Below are positions 1 through 8,352 of a stretch of 64,000 nucleotides of DNA, in pieces; within the stretch, counting starts at the first letter, position 1; every line of letters starts with the position of its first letter. This DNA comes from Thermosipho sp. (in: thermotogales) (GTDB lineage Bacteria; Thermotogota; Thermotogae; Thermotogales; Fervidobacteriaceae): NCBI GenBank assembly GCA_017656335.1, contig JACDOA010000007.1, positions 1 through 64,000 of the forward strand, given 5' to 3'. A program made the translations under genes and the position numbers. Under the pieces are notes generated by a model. That model did not search any database. It had not been told where the DNA came from and saw only the letters and a list, made by a program, of their open reading frames with translations.

Positions 1-1
1 T

Positions 2-1480
2 AAACCCTCAGATCCCCACCCAAGCGATAAAGAAGATAATGTCTCTATTCATCCAATTCTTAAATGGAATGCATCTGATCCAGACGGAGATACGTTGATA
101 TATGATGTATATTTTGGCTCGGAAAAAGAACCGCCATTGGTACTGGAAAATTCTAAAATTAATTATTTTGACCCTGGAGAGTTGCTACCTAATACCACTT
201 ATTACTGGAAGGTAGTAGTAAAAGATGAAAGAGGAGGAGTAGTAGAAGGACCAGTTTGGAAGTTTAGGACTAAAGATACATTAGTGCAATGGCAAAAAAT
301 CTACGGTGGTTCAAACAATGATATTGGATATTCAATTCAAAAAACAAGTGACAATGGATATGTAATAGCAGGATATACAAATTCAAAAGATGGTGATGTT
401 AAAGAAAACAAGGGTGAATATGATGCATGGATAGTAAAATTGGATAATTTAGGAAATATCAAATGGCAGAGAACATTTGGTGGTTCTGGGTTTGATCTTG
501 CGTATTCTGTAGAATCAACACAAGACAATGGATATGTAATAGCAGGATATACAAATTCAAAAGATGGTGATGTTAAAGAAAACAAAGGTGAATACGATGC
601 ATGGATAATAAAATTGGATAATTCAGGAAATATCAAATGGCAGAGAATATTTGGTGGTTCAAATATTGATTTAGCAAAATCAATTAAACAAACCAAAGAT
701 GGTGGTTATATTGTTGTTGGTTGGACTACCTCCATAGATAAAGATATAGAACAAAGCCATGGGTTATCAGATTTTTGGATTATTAAATTAGATGAAAACG
801 GGGAAATTGTCTGGCAAAAAGTTTTGGGTGGTTCTGGTCAGGATATGGCTGAATCAGTTGCTTTGGTTGAAGATGGGTATATCATCGTTGGTAGTTCAGA
901 TTCAAATGATGGTGATGTTAAAGAAAACAATGGTAAAGCTGATGTTTGGGTAGTTAAGCTTGATTTAGAAGGAAATGTCGTTTGGACTAATGTAATTGGT
1001 GGTACAGGATATGACTCTGCTTCATCGGTTTTTGAAACTAAGGATGGAGGTTTTATAATCTCCATTAATACCACTTCAAAAAATGGCTACATATCAAAAA
1101 ATAACGGCAAAAATGACATTTTGTTAATAAAATTTGATAAAGATGGAAATACTATTTGGAAGAGTGTAGTCGGAGGTTCAAATGATGATTATGTATATAA
1201 AGTAAAAGAAACTAACGAAGGATTTGTTTTTGTAGGTAATACATCTTCAAATGATATAGACTTTATAAACAATAAGGGGAAATCTGATATATATGTAGGA
1301 TTATTGGATAAGGATGGAAATCTGAAATTTGTAAGAACATTAGGAGGCTCTTCAGATGATTATGTTTTTGATATAATTTTGGATGGTGGTTATATATTAG
1401 TAGGATATACAAATTCAAATGATGGTGATGTAACCAAAAATAATGGAAATAGTGATATATGGGTTTTTAAAGTAAAGTAA
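2..1480 (+). CDS. Repeat protein, probable seven-bladed beta-propeller (5' end outside window)
   Basis: The frame is open to the window edge, so the N-terminus is missing. The first ~95 visible residues look like a fibronectin III/cadherin-type module (DPDGDTLIYDV, then NTTYYWKVVVKD). Seven tandem units of 57-58 residues follow, each built as (W)QxxxGGSxxDxAxSV, an aromatic-rich GY(I/V)xxGxTxS strand, DGDVKENxG, and D(A/I)W(I/V)xKLDxxGNxxW. Seven repeats of this size suggest a closed propeller (inference). The protein ends straight after repeat 7 with no anchor. Repeats 1 and 2 are almost identical as DNA. Related repeat proteins are usually extracellular; binding or structural roles are possible and the function is unknown. 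It has no operon partner in view. Confidence 0.75.
   Translation, partial: KPSDPHPSDKEDNVSIHPILKWNASDPDGDTLIYDVYFGSEKEPPLVLENSKINYFDPGELLPNTTYYWKVVVKDERGGVVEGPVWKFRTKDTLVQWQKIYGGSNNDIGYSIQKTSDNGYVIAGYTNSKDGDVKENKGEYDAWIVKLDNLGNIKWQRTFGGSGFDLAYSVESTQDNGYVIAGYTNSKDGDVKENKGEYDAWIIKLDNSGNIKWQRIFGGSNIDLAKSIKQTKDGGYIVVGWTTSIDKDIEQSHGLSDFWIIKLDENGEIVWQKVLGGSGQDMAESVALVEDGYIIVGSSDSNDGDVKENNGKADVWVVKLDLEGNVVWTNVIGGTGYDSASSVFETKDGGFIISINTTSKNGYISKNNGKNDILLIKFDKDGNTIWKSVVGGSNDDYVYKVKETNEGFVFVGNTSSNDIDFINNKGKSDIYVGLLDKDGNLKFVRTLGGSSDDYVFDIILDGGYILVGYTNSNDGDVTKNNGNSDIWVFKVK
350..660 (+). repeat. Near-identical tandem DNA repeat, 174-nt period
   Basis: Bases 350-486 and 524-660 match with only about half a dozen substitutions, mostly at third codon positions. 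The 174-nt offset equals one 58-residue protein repeat. The other five units are much more diverged, so this pair looks recently duplicated or gene-converted. Confidence 0.85.
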
Positions 1481-1583
1481 TTTATTAGATAATAAAGATT
1501 AAAAATCATAAATGTTCAATGGTAAAAAGTTATGAAAATGAGTACATTTATGCTGCAGCAATTATTTTTAAAAGTTAAATAAC

Positions 1584-1616
1584 AAAAAATAAGGTCGTTA
1601 AAATACCTTATTTTTT
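1584..1616. terminator. Bidirectional intrinsic terminator
   Basis: A perfect 12-bp stem (AAAAAATAAGGT, 1584-1595, with ACCTTATTTTTT, 1605-1616) with a 9-nt loop. It has U-rich tails in both directions and lies between the convergent repeat-protein gene and the ABC operon. The rest of 1481-1722 shows no gene. Confidence 0.75.
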
Positions 1617-1722
1617 CTTTATTAATGACTTTTCATTGAATTATGGCCTTGTCTTATTGTTAAAAATGATTCCATGTTTCTCATTTCATTGTTAAATAAA
1701 AACTTAAAGGTTAATATTCCAA

Positions 1723-2532
1723 TTATCCTTTAACTGAACCCGCAAGTAATCCCCTAATAAAGTATTTACCAAGCAGGACATATACAACCAAAGTTGGTAA
1801 AGCTGTTAATAGGGCACCAGCCATTTGTACATTCCATTCTACAACCTGACTACCAGCTAGGTTTACAAGTGCAACTGTAACTGGTTGTTTATCAGGACTA
1901 CTTGTTACAGTCACTGCAAATAAAAATTCATTCCAAATATTAGTAAACTGCCAGATGATTACTACTACAAAAGCTGGTATTGAAATTGGAAATAAAACTT
2001 TTGTGTATGTTTTAAAAAAACCAGCACCGTCCATATATGAAGCTTCAACAAGTTCATTTGGTACTTCGCTGTAATAATTTCTAAAGATAAGGGTTGTAAT
2101 TGGAATTCCATAAACAACGTGAACTAAAATTAAACCAGAGATTGTTCCATATAATTTTATGCTTTGCAAAAACCTTATTAAAGGAAATAATATACTTTGA
2201 TATGGAATAAACATTCCAAAAAGTATTATTGCAAAAATTAGATTAGCATATTTAAATTTTACCTTTGAAAATACATATCCGTTTATTGAACCAATAAAAG
2301 CGGAAATTATTGTTGCAGGTATTGTAAGGTAAAAACTGTTTTTTAAATTGGGTCCTAATTTTTGGAAGGCTTTAATAAAGCCACTTAATGACCAGTCTTT
2401 AGGTAATTTCCACATGTCTGAGATTCCAATTTCTTGAAGAGGTTTAAATGTAGTTGCAAGAAGAACGTATAAAGGGACTAATATGTATAAAGAAATTAAA
2501 ATAAGGAAAAAGTAGGTGAATATTTTTTTCAT
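1723..2532 (-). CDS. Sugar ABC transporter permease, MalG family
   Basis: Inner-membrane subunit of a carbohydrate importer, 269 aa, the normal length for the family. About six membrane segments are visible, the first at residues 6-27. The cytoplasmic EAA loop reads EASYMDGAGFF around residue 160, which is where the ATPase docks. The C-terminus IRGLLAGSVKG is typical of the MalG branch. The gene overlaps the upstream permease by 4 nt and is last in the operon. Given the binding protein at 3503-4753, the cargo is probably glucose or mannose (inference). No ATPase is encoded nearby, so a shared MsmX/UgpC-type ATPase is likely. Confidence 0.93.
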   Translation of the reverse strand: MKKIFTYFFLILISLYILVPLYVLLATTFKPLQEIGISDMWKLPKDWSLSGFIKAFQKLGPNLKNSFYLTIPATIISAFIGSINGYVFSKVKFKYANLIFAIILFGMFIPYQSILFPLIRFLQSIKLYGTISGLILVHVVYGIPITTLIFRNYYSEVPNELVEASYMDGAGFFKTYTKVLFPISIPAFVVVIIWQFTNIWNEFLFAVTVTSSPDKQPVTVALVNLAGSQVVEWNVQMAGALLTALPTLVVYVLLGKYFIRGLLAGSVKG

Positions 2533-3449
2533 CTTTTTTCACCTCTCATACTGCTAAAAAGATATGGAACTATTACAATGGCCACAAACAAAAGCATTAT
2601 GATTGCAATTGCTGAACCCATAGCATATCTATTACTTCTAAATGTAAGTTCAAACATATAAATGGCTGGAACATCAGTAACAAAGTTTGGACCACTTCCA
2701 GTCATAGCAAAAACTAAATCAAATATTTTAAGTGAAATATGGCCCAGGATTATTAACGCACTCAAAGTTATAGGGGTGAGTAACGGCATTTTTACGCGCC
2801 AGAATATTTTCCATTCACTTGCACCATCAACTTTTGCTGCTTCAATAATATCGTTAGGAATACCTCTTAAACCAGCAAGATACATCGCCATTGTGTATCC
2901 TGATAATTGCCAAACAGCGGCAATAATTACGGGTATAAGTGCTAGGTTGAAATGACCTAAAGAATCAGTTGATGTATACCAACCCCACATAAGATTATCA
3001 AGTCCTAATTTTTGAAATAAAAGATTCAAACCCTGAGGATTATTGGGTAAATTTCCAGGAGCAAAGATCCAGCTCCATACAGTACCTGTTACCACAAAAG
3101 ATATTGCCATAGGGAATAGGAAAAGGTTCTGGAATAGACGAGAACCTTTAAGGCCTTTATCAACTAAAATTGCCATGATGATACCAAGAGCAATGGTTCC
3201 AAAAAGAAAGAAAAGGGTGAAAAATAAAGTGTTCCATAAATCAGTTTGAAATCTAGTATCTTGGAAAAGTCTTATATAATTTCTTAAACCAACAAATTTA
3301 TACTCACCTCTTAATAAAGCAGAGAAGCTATTCCAGTTAGAAAAAGAAACTCTGAGAGTCCAAGTTATAAAACCGTATACAAAAATTGCAATCGCAATAA
3401 TAGAGGGAGCTACAACAGATATTCCAATTACGAGATTTTTCTTTCTCAA
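2529..3449 (-). CDS. Sugar ABC transporter permease, MalF/UgpA family
   Basis: 306-aa partner of the MalG-type permease downstream. It shows about six membrane segments and the EAA motif EAAKVDGASEWKIFW near residue 205. The start is TTG at 3449, chosen because AAGGGGTGA lies just upstream. A strong hairpin (3472-3493) separates it from the binding-protein gene, so it is probably expressed by read-through at a lower level. The TAFS-like N-terminus is short, without the extra periplasmic loop of E. coli MalF. Confidence 0.93.
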   Translation of the reverse strand: MRKKNLVIGISVVAPSIIAIAIFVYGFITWTLRVSFSNWNSFSALLRGEYKFVGLRNYIRLFQDTRFQTDLWNTLFFTLFFLFGTIALGIIMAILVDKGLKGSRLFQNLFLFPMAISFVVTGTVWSWIFAPGNLPNNPQGLNLLFQKLGLDNLMWGWYTSTDSLGHFNLALIPVIIAAVWQLSGYTMAMYLAGLRGIPNDIIEAAKVDGASEWKIFWRVKMPLLTPITLSALIILGHISLKIFDLVFAMTGSGPNFVTDVPAIYMFELTFRSNRYAMGSAIAIIMLLFVAIVIVPYLFSSMRGEKR

Positions 3450-3471
3450 TTTTTCACCCCTTTTTAAAATC

Positions 3472-3493
3472 AGGGGCGGAATTTTCCGCCCCT
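3472..3493 (-). terminator. Hairpin between binding-protein and permease genes
   Basis: AGGGGCGGA (3472-3480) pairs with TCCGCCCCT (3485-3493) around a 4-nt loop. On the minus strand it is followed by GATTTTAAAAAGG, a weak U tract. It probably acts as a partial terminator or 3' stabiliser that keeps binding-protein mRNA above permease mRNA. Confidence 0.75.
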
Positions 3494-3502
3494 ATAAAGT
3501 TG

Positions 3503-4753
3503 TTAGTCTGTTACGTATCCATTATCTTCGGCAATCCACAGAATTTCTTTAAAGGCTTTATTAACATCTTGTTCAGTAACGAATTTATTAATGGCATCCA
3601 TTAATGCAGTAGAGAATGCTTCTGGTGCAGCAGAACCATGGATAATGGATGGACAAATTGATTTTGTCGAGAAATCATTCATGGACCATTGTAGGTACAC
3701 ATCATATTTTGATTTATCGGCATCAATTCTTGCAGGAATGGACCCTTTAATTGGGTTAAATGTATCTTGGGCCTCTACTGTAGTGAGGAATTTTAACCAT
3801 TTAATTGCATTTTCTCTATGTGGAGCATTTTTTGGAAGGCCGAACGTATCTGATACTAACATGAATGCATTTTGTGTACCTGGAACTGCAAACCAACCAA
3901 ACTCAACACCTGGCCTCCAACCAAGAGTCTTAAGGTATCCTTCTGCCCAGTCTCCCATTACGTTACAGAATGCTTTTCCTTCAAATACTAACCTTGTTGC
4001 GTCCTGCCAAGTAAGTGCGGAGTGATCTGAATTGACGTATTTTAACAAATCTTTCATAACTGATAAAGCGTGTTTAATTGCTGGATCGTTAAATGAAGTT
4101 TCTCCTTTCCAGAGTTTGTTATATTTTTCTGGGCCAAGTTCTGCAAGCATTATACTTTCAAATAAGTGAAGGGAGGTCCATTTGTTTTTGTCTCCTAGAG
4201 ACAAACCAATATAACCTTTTTGTTGGGCCTTGTCAAGATACATTAAGAATTCTGCCCATGTTGTTGGTTCTTTTTTCATTCCAATTTCTTCAGCAATCTT
4301 TTTGTTATAGAAAACAACGTTTGCTCTGTGAACGTTAACTGGTACTGAGTAAATTTCACCTTTATAACTTACAATATCAAGAAGATCCTTTGGGAATTTA
4401 TCGAGAATACCAAGTTCTTTGTAAATAAATGTGATAGGTTCCATGAGACCTGGAATTACATAAGTATCTGTTAATTCCATTCCAGCGTGAACCTGGAATG
4501 AATCTGGTGGATTTCCACCAAGCATCCTTGTTTTAAGAACTGCTTTTGCATTTGTACCTGCCCCACCTGCAACAGCGGCATTAATAATTTCAATATCAGG
4601 ATAATATGTATGGAATAGATCAAAAAGAGCTAAAAGACCTTCTTCTTCTCCACCACCTGTCCACCAGCTGAAAATTTCCAGTGCATTTTCAGAAGCTGCA
4701 AACACACTAAATGCAGCAAATAAAACAGCAAGAACAATGATGACACGTTTCAT
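3503..4753 (-). CDS. Glucose/mannose-type ABC sugar-binding protein
   Basis: Secreted solute-binding protein, 416 aa, with a signal peptide (MKRVIIVLAVLFAAFSVFAA) and cleavage probably after Ala20. The mature part carries LEIFSWWTGG, VAGGAGTNAKAVLKTRMLGG, PPDSFQVHAGMEL and NVMGDWAEGYLK. These closely recall, from memory, the glucose/mannose-binding protein of Thermus thermophilus and the GtsA/GltB group, so glucose or mannose is the likely ligand (inference). No lipobox Cys is visible. It is first gene of a three-gene operon with two permeases. The ATG has a good AGGAGGTG site, and a promoter sits 30-60 nt upstream. Confidence 0.88.
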   Translation of the reverse strand: MKRVIIVLAVLFAAFSVFAASENALEIFSWWTGGGEEEGLLALFDLFHTYYPDIEIINAAVAGGAGTNAKAVLKTRMLGGNPPDSFQVHAGMELTDTYVIPGLMEPITFIYKELGILDKFPKDLLDIVSYKGEIYSVPVNVHRANVVFYNKKIAEEIGMKKEPTTWAEFLMYLDKAQQKGYIGLSLGDKNKWTSLHLFESIMLAELGPEKYNKLWKGETSFNDPAIKHALSVMKDLLKYVNSDHSALTWQDATRLVFEGKAFCNVMGDWAEGYLKTLGWRPGVEFGWFAVPGTQNAFMLVSDTFGLPKNAPHRENAIKWLKFLTTVEAQDTFNPIKGSIPARIDADKSKYDVYLQWSMNDFSTKSICPSIIHGSAAPEAFSTALMDAINKFVTEQDVNKAFKEILWIAEDNGYVTD

Positions 4754-4786
4754 TCTTACACCTCCTTTTTAAAAAGTTCATAGATT

Positions 4787-4816
4787 ATTTTAACATATAT
4801 GAGTGTAATTTTCCAA
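4787..4816 (-). promoter_or_regulatory. Sigma-A type promoter of the glucose-type ABC operon
   Basis: Read on the minus strand, TTGGAA (4811-4816) and TAAAAT (4787-4792) are separated by 18 nt, about 34 nt before the ATG at 4753. It lies in the short divergent gap to the MFS gene. Confidence 0.5.
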
Positions 4817-4855
4817 AAAAAATCAACTGTGATAAAATATTTGAGAGGTGGTTTT

Positions 4856-5962
4856 GTGATAAAGTATTTTATCATGTTGAACATTTTAATTTCTTCTGTT
4901 ATTCTTAATTCACTAGCTCCATTAATGCCTGTATTTCAAAACAGATTAAATATTTCAATATCAGCTTCATCTTCTATTCCTGTTTTTGGGGTTTTAGGGA
5001 CCACAATTTTTTCTTTTATAATGTCAATTTTAATCTCAAAATTTGGTGTAAAAAAATCTAATTATTTTGGATATGTTTTTTTATTTATAGGTCTTTTGTT
5101 CTTTTCATTTTCAAGGAATTTAACAGGAATAATCCTTGCTTCATTTTTAGTAGGTGCATCTTCTTCAATCCTTTTTACCTCTCTTACGACGCTACTTGCT
5201 CATTTGGATAACCCAAAATTTGGACTTACACATGCGTTTTTTGGTATGGGAGGAATAATTGCACCATTCTTAGTTTCTTTATCTATTAAATATGATTTTA
5301 GTTACAGATACCTTTATTTAACCTATTTAATTTTAATGCTTTTAATGTTTATTTGGAACTTTTTTATTAAAGTACCTGAAGCGAAATATGAGACGATGAA
5401 ATTTGCTAAAATAAAGAAAACAATTTTAAAACCTGTATTTTTCATTTCTATAATTTCATTTCTATTATATTCCGGAAGTGAGATAGGACTTGTTACGTGG
5501 ATATCTAATTTATTCATTTATTTTGGGCATTCTGCTGATAAAGCCGCACTGTCAATAAGTATGTTTTGGATTTTTTATACCATTGCAAGATTTTTGAGTG
5601 ATTTTGTTGTAAAATCTATCAATGAAAAGAAAATAGTTGTTTTTTGTTCTTTGTTTTCATCTGTTTTAATAGTGATAATGCTACTAACTAAAAATTCTTA
5701 TGTTTTTTTAGTAATTGGATTTTTAATGGGAGCAATTTTCCCTATGATTCAAAGATATGCTAATATGAATTTAAACAAAGATGAGGTAGGTTTATTAAAT
5801 GGTGTTACATATGGTTCAACGGGGATAGGGGGTATGATTTTTTCTTATTTTATGGGTTTGCTTTCGAACAAAAGTATTCCATCTATGTTTATACTTCCCA
5901 TAATAGGGTTAATTCTCGTGTTTTTTCTTCAAATTCTTGAAAGAAGGGGGACAAAAACGTGA
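4856..5962 (+). CDS. Major facilitator superfamily transporter
   Basis: About twelve hydrophobic segments over 368 aa, the size of a compact MFS carrier. GTG 4856 is preferred because GAGAGGTGG lies 5 nt upstream; an ATG at 4799 in the same frame has no ribosome site and would sit inside the opposing promoter region. Features such as HAFFGMGGIIAPF recall sugar-type MFS proteins of the FucP/GlcP kind, but the substrate cannot be read from sequence. Its GTGA stop overlaps the start of wecB, so the two are co-transcribed. The pairing may be incidental or may point to a sugar precursor. Confidence 0.85.
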   Translation: MIKYFIMLNILISSVILNSLAPLMPVFQNRLNISISASSSIPVFGVLGTTIFSFIMSILISKFGVKKSNYFGYVFLFIGLLFFSFSRNLTGIILASFLVGASSSILFTSLTTLLAHLDNPKFGLTHAFFGMGGIIAPFLVSLSIKYDFSYRYLYLTYLILMLLMFIWNFFIKVPEAKYETMKFAKIKKTILKPVFFISIISFLLYSGSEIGLVTWISNLFIYFGHSADKAALSISMFWIFYTIARFLSDFVVKSINEKKIVVFCSLFSSVLIVIMLLTKNSYVFLVIGFLMGAIFPMIQRYANMNLNKDEVGLLNGVTYGSTGIGGMIFSYFMGLLSNKSIPSMFILPIIGLILVFFLQILERRGTKT

Positions 5963-7026
5963 AAATAGGACTTGTTTTTGGAACAAGGCCAGAAGTAATT
6001 AAAATGGCTCCTATATATTTAAAGGCAAAAGAAATGGAAATCAATGTAGTTTCAATTGCTACTGCTCAACATAGAGAAATGATGGATATGATGTTGAAAG
6101 TTTTTAGTATGACTCCTGATTACGATATGAATATAATGACGGAAAATCAATCTTTAAATAGTGTGGCAGCAAAAGTATTAGTTAAAATGGGGGAGATAAT
6201 AGAGAAAGAAAAATTGGATTGGGTATTTGTTCAGGGAGATACCACTACGGCTATGGCTGGTGCTATATCAGCATTTCATAATGGGGTAAAAGTAGGACAT
6301 GTAGAAGCAGGTCTAAGAAGTGGAAATTTGAAAGATCCTTTTCCAGAAGAAATGAATAGACGTGTTATAGATCAAGTTTCCGATTTGCTTTTTGCTCCAA
6401 CTACAAATTCAAAAAAGAATTTATTAAAAGAAGGTTTTGAAAAGGATAGGATTATTATTACTGGAAATACTGTAGTAGATGCCCTTTATTATGTTCAAGA
6501 AAAGTTTGATCTAGACAAGATAAGAAAAGAACATATTAAAGAAGATAACTATATTTTAGTTACATTACACAGAAGAGAAAATTGGGGAGAAAAAATGAGA
6601 AAAATTCTTGAAGGTATAAAAGAATTTTCAAAAGAATATGGTCTTTCAATAGTATTTCCAGTTCATTTGAATCCAAAGGTAAGAAAAATTGTAAAGGAAG
6701 TGCTTGGGGAATATGAAAGAGCTATTCTACTAGAGCCAGTTGATTATATAACTTTCTTGAGCCTGTTGAAAGGTGCAAGGATTGTTGCGTCAGACAGTGG
6801 AGGTATACAAGAGGAAGCTCCAAGCTTTGGAAAATTTGTAGTTGTTTGTAGAAATACTACAGAAAGACCCGAATTAATTGAAAGCGGATATGGAATCTTG
6901 GCTGGTACAGAAAAATCATCTGTTTTTAAGGCTCTTGTAAAGGGTTTTGATGTAAAGGTTGATAAAACAAAAAATCCTTTTGGTGATGGGAAGGCTTCTG
7001 AAAGAATTTTAAATGCTGTGATATAA
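5959..7026 (+). CDS. wecB: UDP-N-acetylglucosamine 2-epimerase (non-hydrolysing)
   Basis: Cytoplasmic enzyme interconverting UDP-GlcNAc and UDP-ManNAc, the ManNAc donor for cell-surface polymers. At 355 aa it is full length. Family signatures are GTRPEVIKMAPI at the N-terminus, TAQHREMMDMML, VQGDTTTAM, HVEAGLRSG, PEEMNRR, VTLHRRENWG and SDSGGIQEEAPSFGK near the C-terminus. It starts with GTG inside the stop of the MFS gene. The WecA/TagO-like transferase (14465-15313) and the polysaccharide cluster at the far end of the window give it a plausible pathway (inference). Confidence 0.95.
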   Translation: MKIGLVFGTRPEVIKMAPIYLKAKEMEINVVSIATAQHREMMDMMLKVFSMTPDYDMNIMTENQSLNSVAAKVLVKMGEIIEKEKLDWVFVQGDTTTAMAGAISAFHNGVKVGHVEAGLRSGNLKDPFPEEMNRRVIDQVSDLLFAPTTNSKKNLLKEGFEKDRIIITGNTVVDALYYVQEKFDLDKIRKEHIKEDNYILVTLHRRENWGEKMRKILEGIKEFSKEYGLSIVFPVHLNPKVRKIVKEVLGEYERAILLEPVDYITFLSLLKGARIVASDSGGIQEEAPSFGKFVVVCRNTTERPELIESGYGILAGTEKSSVFKALVKGFDVKVDKTKNPFGDGKASERILNAVI

Positions 7027-7059
7027 TTTGTATGTATTCTATTAAAGAGAGGGATGATG

Positions 7060-7671
7060 ATGGAAAATTATATATATTCAATTCTTTTAGGTTATTTTAT
7101 TGGCGCTATCCCTTTTAGTTTTATAATTGGCGAAATGAAAGGTATTGATTTAAGAAAAACTGGTAGTGGTAATGTAGGCGGAACGAATGTATTAAGAAAT
7201 GCAGGGCCATTATATGGTGGTTTGGCCTTTTTTTTAGATATTTTTAAAGGTTTTATAGTTGTATTTTTAACAAGAAAATTTGGGTTAAATGCGCAATTAC
7301 TTGCTGGAAGTTTTGCAGTTTTTGGACATTGTTATCCAATTTATCTAAAATTTAAAGGCGGAAAAGGCGTTGCTACAACTTTTGGAGTACTTTTAGGTGT
7401 TTATCCTCTTTCAGGCCTAGTTTTTCTTGGATTATGGATTTTAATTGTAGGAATTACCCAATATGTATCTCTTGCTTCCATGGTAGGGTTGATAAGTGCA
7501 AGTATTTTTGTATTAATAATGGGAAAAGATTACTGGATTGTTTTTTTGGCACTTTCACTTTTTTCAGTTTATAGACATAAATCTAATATTCAAAGATTGA
7601 TAAATGGTGCTGAAAGAAAAACTGATGTGATTGATATGTTTTTAAAGATTAGAAGTAGAAAAAAGCATTAG
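7060..7671 (+). CDS. plsY: Acyl-phosphate:glycerol-3-phosphate acyltransferase
   Basis: Integral membrane enzyme that transfers an acyl group from acyl-phosphate to glycerol-3-phosphate, the first step of phospholipid synthesis. It has about five membrane segments and the three PlsY motifs: GSGNVGGTNVLRN, the glycine-rich FKGGKGVAT loop, and RHKSNIQRLING near the C-terminus. Three consecutive in-frame ATGs (7054, 7057, 7060) follow GAGAGGG; 7060 has the best spacing and gives 203 aa. It lies 33 nt after wecB and probably belongs to the same transcript. Confidence 0.95.
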   Translation: MENYIYSILLGYFIGAIPFSFIIGEMKGIDLRKTGSGNVGGTNVLRNAGPLYGGLAFFLDIFKGFIVVFLTRKFGLNAQLLAGSFAVFGHCYPIYLKFKGGKGVATTFGVLLGVYPLSGLVFLGLWILIVGITQYVSLASMVGLISASIFVLIMGKDYWIVFLALSLFSVYRHKSNIQRLINGAERKTDVIDMFLKIRSRKKH

Positions 7672-7683
7672 GGGGGTATTTTA

Positions 7684-8352
7684 ATGGAGAATGCTATTAC
7701 TCCTGAAGGGATTTTAATTTATATTAGACCAATTATTGAATACTGGTATTATTCCCTCATTGTTGGAGTATTTTTAATTATTGCTGCAAAATTTGTTGAA
7801 AAAATTTCCATTGCTTTACTTGGTTTTTTGCTTGGTATTAATGTATTATTTCCTGTCTTACTAAATCAATTTCCTCAACTGAATGAATGGTTTGCTGAAC
7901 CAGCATATTATCAAATATCTATGCTTGTTTTTGGGGTAATTGTTGCTGCTGTTTTATTTGCGTTATATAAATCATTTGTTTTTATAGCAGGCTTTGGTGT
8001 TGTTGCTTTAATTGGTTATTATCTTTCTGATTTCGCACTCCAGTTTTTTGATATTCAATTAGGCTTCAATCCATTGTATATAACTGCCTCAATAGGTATA
8101 GGATTGGGCATTCTTGGAGGATTAATTTCATCTAAAAAAAGTTCAGAGGTTATATCTGTAATGTCAATAATTGCGGGTTCTGGAGCTTTAAGTGCCGTTA
8201 TTGTTGGCTTTATAATTAGAGATAATGTTGATGAGAAAATGACTGAGCCACTTTATTCTTCAATTTTTATTGGATTGTTTTTATTAATGGTTATTTTAGG
8301 TTTTGTATGGAACTTTAAAAATCCGAAAAAAACCGGAGGTGGAGGAAGTTGA
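7684..8352 (+). CDS. Polytopic membrane protein of unknown function
   Basis: 222 aa with about seven hydrophobic segments, a layout reminiscent of DUF4203/TMEM198-like proteins (weak resemblance, not a firm assignment). There are no catalytic motifs. The glycine-rich tail KKTGGGGS is encoded by the purine-rich sequence that serves as ribosome site for pheT, and the stop overlaps the pheT start by 4 nt (TTGA). Starts at ATG 7684 behind AGGGGGG. Translational coupling with pheT is likely, but no functional link is evident. Confidence 0.75.
   Translation: MENAITPEGILIYIRPIIEYWYYSLIVGVFLIIAAKFVEKISIALLGFLLGINVLFPVLLNQFPQLNEWFAEPAYYQISMLVFGVIVAAVLFALYKSFVFIAGFGVVALIGYYLSDFALQFFDIQLGFNPLYITASIGIGLGILGGLISSKKSSEVISVMSIIAGSGALSAVIVGFIIRDNVDEKMTEPLYSSIFIGLFLLMVILGFVWNFKNPKKTGGGGS

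Noticed and set aside
337-1074. Long minus-strand open frames opposite the repeat protein
   Set aside because: They mirror the repeats on the coding strand, lack ribosome sites and are explained by repeat codon bias.
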